Translations under genes and position numbers: made by a program | Source: Lamellibrachia columna | Taxonomy: Eukaryota; Annelida; Polychaeta; Sabellida; Siboglinidae | Direction of reading: 5' to 3' | Length of the DNA: 64,000 bases | Assembly (NCBI GenBank): GCA_963662155.1 | Contig: OY759265.1 | Location: 59,405,326-59,469,325, forward strand | Shown here: piece after piece, positions 15,001-24,000 of the stretch | Numbering within the stretch: position 1 is the stretch's first letter | How the letters are laid out: each line of letters opens with the position of its first letter | The notes under the pieces: generated by a model | What the model was told of the DNA's origin: nothing | What the model saw: only the letters and a program-made list of their open reading frames with translations | The model's database searches: none

Positions 15001-18000
15001 TTTTAAGATATTGAATGGGTATGAAAATATTGATAGAAATACGTTTTTCTCACTCAAGAAGGATAGCAGAACTAGAGGACATGAGGTAAAATTAGTAAAG
15101 GATCAATGTAGATTGGACATTAGGAAGCACTCGTTCTCACAGAGGACAATAAATGAATGGAACAAATTGTCTACAGATTGTGTAACTGCTAGCAGCGTGA
15201 ATATGTTTAAAAACAAGGTTGACACATATCTCAGGAGGGCAGGTTATAAGTAGATGAACATTGTTGGACTCTCGATAAGCCAATGGTTTCCTTGTCCACT
15301 TGCCATCTGGGCCTTTGGCTTGGATGGCAAATCTTGTTAAATCTTGTTAAATCCCACCGTTTGAAGAATATGGGTGAGTTCTGGATAATGGCAAGCTTGT
15401 CCCAGCGTGTCAACACAACCTGCCTGCCCACAGCATTCTGTGGTTGTATCAAAGGATGCAACAGGAACTGTTCGTGCGCCTAAAATAGCATTGCATGTTA
15501 CATAGACTGCCGCTGAGAGGGATCGGTGAAAAAAGCAACTGTGCTATGTATAATGCAAATTTTTACAGCAGCAATAGCAGTGAATCAGACAGTGACAATT
15601 AACTGAAACTGACAATACTTTGTGTTCAACTGTCAACTTCCCAGTAATAGTGCATAATTCACAAGTTGTACATAGTTTCAAACATGTGAACAAATACAAC
15701 TACTTTGATGTTTATTATTTAGTTTGCTCAGCAAACATTAAAATCTTCATGGGAGAAAACTTTAAGTTCAATCTCTGCTATGGTCACGGGCGAGAGATGG
15801 TTATTTGTGACCCACCTAACCAAGTGATGACATGACATTCTCCGTGTCCTGTTAATTGCCTAAGTCCAATATGTAATCAAGGTATTCATAAATGAGGGCT
15901 ATGTGAATATTCCATAACATACATATATCCTAAAATTTTATTATTTTAAATTTACCCTTTATTCAGCTGCAATAGTGACAATTTAATTAACACATACAGT
16001 GCAACACGCTTACAGCGAACATGGATACAATGAATTGACGGATATAACGAAACAATTTCTGACGTACAGATTTTTTCCCTATCTTTTCTATTATAAGGGT
16101 TCACGCATATTATGAATACGGGTATAACAAATTCACGGTTATTACGAACACCTTTTCCCGAACAAATTTCACCGTATAAAAAATTGCCCGGTTGTTCGCA
16201 AATACTTCCCGTCCGTGACCTGGAAGCCATGCTGTGGCCGAGCAGAGCACCAGTGACAAAGTAATTAGGTCAATGAGGGAAATCATTAAAGGTGATTGTT
16301 AGCTGCGCCAGTGTTGACGCCAATCTGCCAACATCATCCTTGAAAACGAGCTCTTCGCACATGACACGTTGCTGACAGAAGATGCCACATCAGCAGACGA
16401 AAATGAAGAATCCGACCCATCTCCTGCTGAGCAGATAAAGAACATCGCCGAGTGTTTCGACAGGCTGCACCACATACGACAGTTCATCTGTAACAGGGCT
16501 ACGCATTCAGACGACGCTGCAGCGCACTGCGACTGGCTTGAGGATTTATTTTTATTTGGTGCCCTAGCCAACAGCAAACAAACGTCAATGGAAGACTTCT
16601 TCACAGCAGATTAACTGGTGTCATTCTGTGTTGTACAAGAAGAAGTACTGTAGTTATCGTGGCTCCATCCCGTCACAGTTCGTGTTTTAGTGTGTTTGGA
16701 CGCGGTGTGCTCGCCATGTGTTTACGTCATATTTCATTACTTTTTCACAGACGGTGGACTGTGGTGCTATACTACAATTACACTTAATAACAACATTTGT
16801 AACTGTTTTATGTGTCATCTAAATAAATGTTACACAACAAAATATCTTTGCGTTTGATAGACACCTGGCGAATATATACAACACTGCCACCTAGCAGGTA
16901 AACGCGTACACACATTTAACGAATTCATGGAAGTAACGAACTCGTTTGCTACCCACAAAATAGTTCGTTATAAGCGTGTTGCACTGTATATATGTTGTAT
17001 GAACTAACCTATGTATTCATGGGAAGAAGAAATGCCATAGTTTATGATGGCTGCGAAAAACACCTTTTCGCGTATAGTGTCATGTTGCTTAAGAGCTGTT
17101 TATATATCTCCAGTAACTTGTTTACAAGGTTGTCCACCCAGGTTGTTTACATGGTTGTCCACCCAGGTTGTTTACAAGGTTGTCCACCCAGGTTGTTTAC
17201 AAGGTTGTCCACCCAGGTTGTTTACAAGGTTGTCCACCCAGGTTGTTTACAAGGTTGTCCACCCAGGTTGTTTACAAGGTTGTCCACCCAGGTTGTTTAC
17301 AAGGTTGTCCACCCAGGTTGTTTACATGGTTGTCCACCCAGGTTGTTTACAAGGTTGTCCACCCAGGTTGTTTACATGGTTGTCCACCCAGGTTGTTTAC
17401 AAGGTTGTCCACCCAGGTTGTTTACAAGGTTGTCCACCCAGGTTGTGATCCTAGATATATACGGATATGATTTTTTTAGGCAAACCTTTTACAGCACTCC
17501 ATGTCTATTTGTACCATAAAACTATATTTGGCCCCCTGGGTAATAGCTAAGGGACTATGGGATAGTAGATTTAGAATAAATTAAGAATGGCAAGTGTGTC
17601 TACAGTATCAGTTAAAAAACTAAACAAGAGTTTACTAACAAAGTAGTGTTCCCAAAATGCTACAATGCCACTGGTGCTTTCCACAGGGGAATAGAAAAAT
17701 CGATTTTAAGAAACTTTACTACTATACAATTCACACACCTTGAGCCTGTGACAATGTCCCCATTGGCTTGCACGCAGACAGTCCACACCGACTGAGCCGG
17801 GTGGGTGATGGTCTGGCAACAGTCGCCATCCTTCCACACACGCAGTGTCCTATCTTCCCCTGTCGTCACAAAGCATCCTGGCGCCGAGGGCAGGAGGGAG
17901 ATGGAATAGACAAAGTTGGTGTGTGAATAGCACGTCTCTGTGCACTCGCCCGTCGTCAGCCAGCGCTTCACGGTGGCATCATTGGAGCAGGACAGGAACT

Positions 18001-21000
18001 CAGATGCTGACAGCACGGCCAGGCCTCTCACGCAGTCTGTGTGGCCTGGAACATGACAGCAACTCGCTGAATTAGGACTGACAGGATACGTAATGTTTAG
18101 GAAAGATCGAATAGGAAGAAGGGGCGGGGGAGTTATTTTATATGTTAAAGAATCTATTCAGGCTTATGAAATAAAACTAGAAAGGGAAGCAGATTGCGAT
18201 GAAGCTGTTTGGTGCAAAATTGTTTCAGGAAATTCAAAATTAACTGTTGGATTAGTTTACCGAAGTCCAAACATAAACGAAGAGGACAACACAAAGATAA
18301 AAAACGCTATAAAGGAAGTTAGTAAAGGGGATTGTATCATTATGGGAGATTTTAACCATGGACACATACAATGGAATTCTCTAGAGAGCACAGGGATTGA
18401 GAACCAACAATTTCTATGTTTAATCCAGGATAGCTTTCTTACTCAGCACGTGCTAGAACCAACCAGGGGAGAAAATGTATTAGATATAGTTTTGTCGTGG
18501 GGGTGTTCACAGGTTTCGGTGAACGGTGGCGTTATGGCCCCACCTTTTAGGTTACAAAAATATATAGAGTAGGAATTTTAGCAAGTAGTGTAGTCCAGTG
18601 ATGCAGTATATGCAAATAGGTTTGTGTCGAGTATTGTCGGTATTGGGTTAATGTTTTAATGTGCTGGTGGTGATGCCATGAATTGTCTTGTGTTGTAGGA
18701 ATATTACTACATGTACTGTATTGCTATGTCGAAGTGTGGGCTCTGGGAGCATTGTGTCCAGGCGGCTTTGTATGAGGCTCAGCCACATGCTTGGCGCATG
18801 TTACAGGGTCCACACTTCATGCTTTTAATCGCAATAATATGCCATTAGGCATAATCTTAATAAACGTCATTTATTTGGCCTTTTCATATCCTTACACCTG
18901 GCTTGCGTTGCTGGTTGCATAAAAAGAATTAGTGGACAATGTAAAAATATTTGAACCATTGGGTAACAGTGACCATAATCAAATACATTTTGACATCAAT
19001 GTAAAATCAGAAAGTAAAAATAAGAAAGCGTACAAGAGAAACTTCCACAAAGGTAACTACAAAGATATGAGAAAATACTTAGCAAAGCTAGATTGGAATA
19101 ACATGCTGATGAATAAGACCGCAATTGAATGTTGGAATATTCTAAAATATGAAATTGAGAGTATCATCGATAAATTTGTTCCCTTCAAGGAAAACGGTGT
19201 AGAAAGAAACACTTGTCAAAAGAGGCTATTAGAAAAATAGTGTTAAAACAAACTATGTGGAGGGTTTATAGGCGTACCAGAAAGGAAGAAGACTATGCAA
19301 ATTACAAAGAGGCACTTAATGCAGCTACAACTGAAATCAGACAATCTAAAAGAAGCTATCAGCAAAAACTAGCATGTAACATAAAACATGACAGCAAGAG
19401 TTTTTATGCATATGTCAGGAGTAAACAAAACGTACAAGACAAGGTTGGACCTCTAGAAGACAGTGCTGGAAATATAGTATCACAGGGGTTTTTAATGGCG
19501 GAAGACCTAAATGGTTACTTCAGTTCTGTGTTTACCAAAGAACATATTAGTTCATTACCAGTTGCTGATGCTAAATTTCAGGGGGCTAAATCTGACTATT
19601 TAGGTCCGTTAGTTGTAACTCCAGAATTGGTAGCTAAGAAAATAAAGGCAATGAAAGATAACAAATCACCGGGAGTGGATGGGATTCCTCCAAAATTACT
19701 AATGGAAACAGTAGAACAAATCAGTATACCACTTGCAAGAGTATTCAACTTGTCATTAAAAGAGGGAGTTGTTCCGTTTGAATGGAAAGAAGCAAACATC
19801 ATACCATTATTTAAAAAGGGTTCGAGATATGTCAGAAAATTACAGACCAGTGAGTTTAACGTCAGTGATTTGTAAATTATTAGAAAGGTTAATGAAAGAC
19901 CATATGGTGGACTTCCTCGTTAAGCATAAATTATTAAATTCATCTCAACATGGATTCCTTAAAGCGAGGTCATGCTTAACAAATATGTTATGTTTTTTGG
20001 AAGAAATCACTAAGTGGATAGACGTGGGATCGCCATTAGATATTATCTACTTAGATTTTCAGAAAGCTTTTGACAAAGTGCCACATCAAAGATTACTACT
20101 TAAATTAAAAGCCCATGGTATCGGGGATAGCATAACTGACTGGATAGAACAATGGCTGACTGACAGAAGTTGTAGTAGATGGAGAAGTTTCAAATTGGAA
20201 ATCGGTTTTGAGTGGGGTACCTCAAGGATCAGTATTAGGACCTATATTAATCTTAATATAAATCAATGACTTGGACGACAGTATAACAAATAACGTACTG
20301 AACTTTGCGGATGACACAAAACTGTTTAGAAAGGTTAATACTGATGGTGATACACAACATTTACAAAACGATCTAGACAGATTAGTGAAATGGTCTGAGA
20401 AATGGCAGATGCTGTTCAATTTTGGGAAATGTAAATGCCTACATACAGGACATGGGAACTTGAATGTAAACTATAAAATGGGAGATACTGTTCTGGGTAC
20501 TACTGTAAAAGAAAAGGACTTAGGAGTTACAATAAGCGCTGATATGAAAGTTTCAGAGCAGAGTGGTATTGCAGCTTCAAAGGGTAATCAAATTCTTGGA
20601 TTGATTAGAAGAAACATAACATACAAGGGAAAAAAGTTAATTATACCTCTTTATAAAGCAATAGTTAGACCTCATTTAGAATACTGTATACAAGCATGGA
20701 GACCATATCGTAAGAAGGATATAGATACGCTTGAACGCATACAAAGGAGAGCAACTAAAATGATTCCAGAACTTAGAGACCTTAGTTATGAAGAACGCCT
20801 GAAAGAATGTGGTTTAACAACTCTAGAGACAAGGAGGTTAAGAGGAGATCAGATTGAAGTTTTTAAGATATTGAATGGGTATGAAAATATTGATAGAAAT
20901 ACGTTTTTCTCACTCAAGAAGGATAGCAGAACTAGAGGACATGAGGTAAAATTAGTAAAGGATCAATGTAGATTGGACATTAGGAAGCACTCGTTCTCAC

Positions 21001-24000
21001 AGAGGACAATAAATGAATGGAACAAATTGTCTACAGATTGTGTAACTGCTAGCAGTGTGAATATGTTTAAAAACAAGGTTGACACATATCTCAGGAAGGC
21101 GGGTTATAAGTAGATGAACATTGTTGGACTCTCGATAAGCCAATGGCTTCCTTGTCCACTTGCCATCTGGGCCTTTGGCTTGGATGGCAAATCTTGTTAA
21201 ATCTTGTTAAACTCAAATTGCAAACTTAAAGATCCCTCCTCAATTTGATTTGTTCACTTGTCTCATTTCACATCAACATTTTGCCTATCTAGCATCGACT
21301 ACAAACTGCTAACTCATTGAAAAAGTGTGTTATAAAGTTTTGGTGAAATCATAACAATAAAATTATTTTTGACTGGTTCCCTCATATTTCGTCAAAAATA
21401 GGGCAAAATTGGTATGCCTATACATACTATAACATAAAGCTTTTTACACTTTCGCAAGTTACCCAATCTAACAATCAAAGTCAGTTGTTTTGAAGATTTA
21501 GCAAAAGTATTATTATTATAAATTATTCAAACACTACAAATTTGAACATATTTCTCATGATTTATATTTTTAATGTTTCCATACGTATTAAGATGTGCAA
21601 AACTGGTTGTTATCAGCATAAAATGTGTAAAGTGACCTACCTAGAAATGTCTTATCACATTTGCCTGCACGCCACATCTTGATAGACTTGTCTGCCGAGG
21701 CAGTCAACATGAAGCCAGTCTCTGGCATAAGAGCCACAGCCCACACAGCTGCCTCATGGCCTACAACAATAGAACTACATTAGGCCACTCTCCCAGTCTC
21801 TTATTTACAGCATTTTAATAAACAATAAATGCAAGCAGAGTGTCAATAGTTCAGTAACACTGCTTCGTTTGATTGAGCAAGTGCTACACCAACTTAGCTT
21901 GCTCATGCAAAATTTTTATTTCTGTCCAGGTAAGTGGTGGTCTACACAAGCCTGCTCAACCATTCATTTTACTTGCCCAAGACAATCGGGCAACCGTTAA
22001 TGTCAAGCACTGTTCTGCTCACCAACTAGTTCAGATGCCCAACTAGTTCAGCTGCCCAACTAGTTCAGTAGTTCTGCTGAAACGTTGACCATGGACTTAT
22101 TTCCACTGACACCTACTAAACTGAAAGGTGTTGAATGAACACACTCACCTTTCAGTACCATGACACACTTGCGCTTGAGCCAGACACGAGCCGTCTTGTC
22201 CCACGATCCACTCAGTAGTGTACCAAACTTGCCAGCAATGACAGCACACACTGACAGCACACAATGACAGCACACAATGACAGCACACACTGACAGCACA
22301 CAACTCAGTTGTAAAACAGTCTATCAGTCCAAAAGTACTAACATAGCTGAACGTACATTAGATGCCCCAGTTCACTGAACTTCACAACAAATTTGCCATG
22401 TTAAGGGGAGACACCCCACATTGAAATAGATGGATATGATTTATTTTTAAAGTGCATAGCTAATGCAATTGTTTTCACCCAAACTGTAGAGTGGGTCTTA
22501 CTGAGCAAAAATATATTGAAAATGTTTATGCCAGACCCCCGTTTCCATGGCAACAAACGAAGATGGCTACCAAATATAGCATAGTTTAGAAACACTGTAT
22601 CAATGTAATTCTTTGAGTTTCTTATTTACAACGCCTCATGTTATGCAACCACGAAGAGACATTTAATGTACAGGCTGTATTGCCATTACTTCATATTCAA
22701 CAAAATATTATTTTTTTTTTTTAAACCCACATTTTCCATTAAGACTACTAAGATCACACTAAAACTATACATTAAACCAAACATATCTCTCAGTATTATA
22801 GCAATAAGCCAAGCCTACCATTGTCTGTATGTCCAGCGAGGGTGAACGCAGGCTCTGTGGATGTGAGGGTGAAGGCCTGGATGGTGTGGTCAGTGCCGCC
22901 GGTCATGACCAGTCCTTGTGGGAACTCTTCATCAGCAGGCATCATGCACACACATGACACAAAGTGGTTCTGGCCACGCATAACATGACCCTCTCTGTAA
23001 CTTACATCATGTCTACAACCAAATGTGTGTCCATGTAGTCATTCGCCACAGCGGGCACAACGATCTACAGAGTTCTTATGTGGCATTAATAATGTCTAGT
23101 TTATGTGAAGTGCTTACAGAGATAGTAATCATGGGTATGCAAGAATGTCTACTATCATCAATATTGTAACTAAATATTTAGCAGCAACACAAATAACAGA
23201 AATATCATCGAAGTGGCAGATCCAGGAAATTCATTGTATGAACTTCCCTAACGTTGAACGTCTGCCTGTTAATTTTTCTGAGACCTTTTTAATTTATCAA
23301 AAATGTCACCATCATACACAATGGGAGCTCAATCACCAGCTCAACTGTCCACCTGCCCCTGCCCTGCAGTACTAGGTGTCAAGCATTAACACGCATGTTT
23401 GGATTAAATATTAGTTGGCATATTACCGGTAATTTGTCGGTATGTAAGACATTATGGGTTGCATCAAAATCTAGAATATTTACCTATATAGCATTAAAAC
23501 GTTGATGACATGCTATATTACGTCAATCGTGTCTGATGTGGAACATATTTAATCCACTAAAACAGTTCATACATAACATTCAGCACTGCATCCAATCTTT
23601 AGGACTGTTCAAACTTCACATTGGGTTACATTTCATCCCCTGGCAGACTTGTTCATTCCAACGCCAACACAGAAAGTTCTTATTCACCACAAGTCGCATG
23701 CCGGACACTTCATTACTGGAGTAATTTCATACGATATGTGTATAATTTCAAATTATAGTCATTCAAATTAAGGTACTTATTTTGAATGAAATAATGACTT
23801 AAGGTCTTATGAGTTAAGGTCTTATCCTTTTTCTTAACAATAACTGGGTCATTCTGTGTCTGTTTTAAAGAAATTAAAAAAGTTTATGTCTCAGAATTTG
23901 CTTAAATTTTAACCAATGAATAAGTAGCTATACCTGAGCACTTCTGCAAAAGAAGTAAGCATTTACATGCAAATGTATTCATAACACCCTATAATGTGAA

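Larger units (their letters stand above)
18067..21211 (+). mobile_element. LINE copy B, 5'-truncated, broken, carrying an insertion
   Basis: Starts at the same internal position as copy A and ends with the same ATCTTGTTAA tail. Relative to copy A it has the 424-bp insertion at 18497, an 8-bp loss near 19188, a frame change near 19826, an 8-bp loss near 20169 and a stop near 20262. Its frames give fragments 18093-18572, 18932-19240, 19213-19875, 19769-20269 and 20271-21113. Confidence 0.9.

Noticed and set aside
16992..17519. 175-codon plus-strand frame with [10 protein letters not shown] repeats
   Set aside because: Product of the 25-bp minisatellite.
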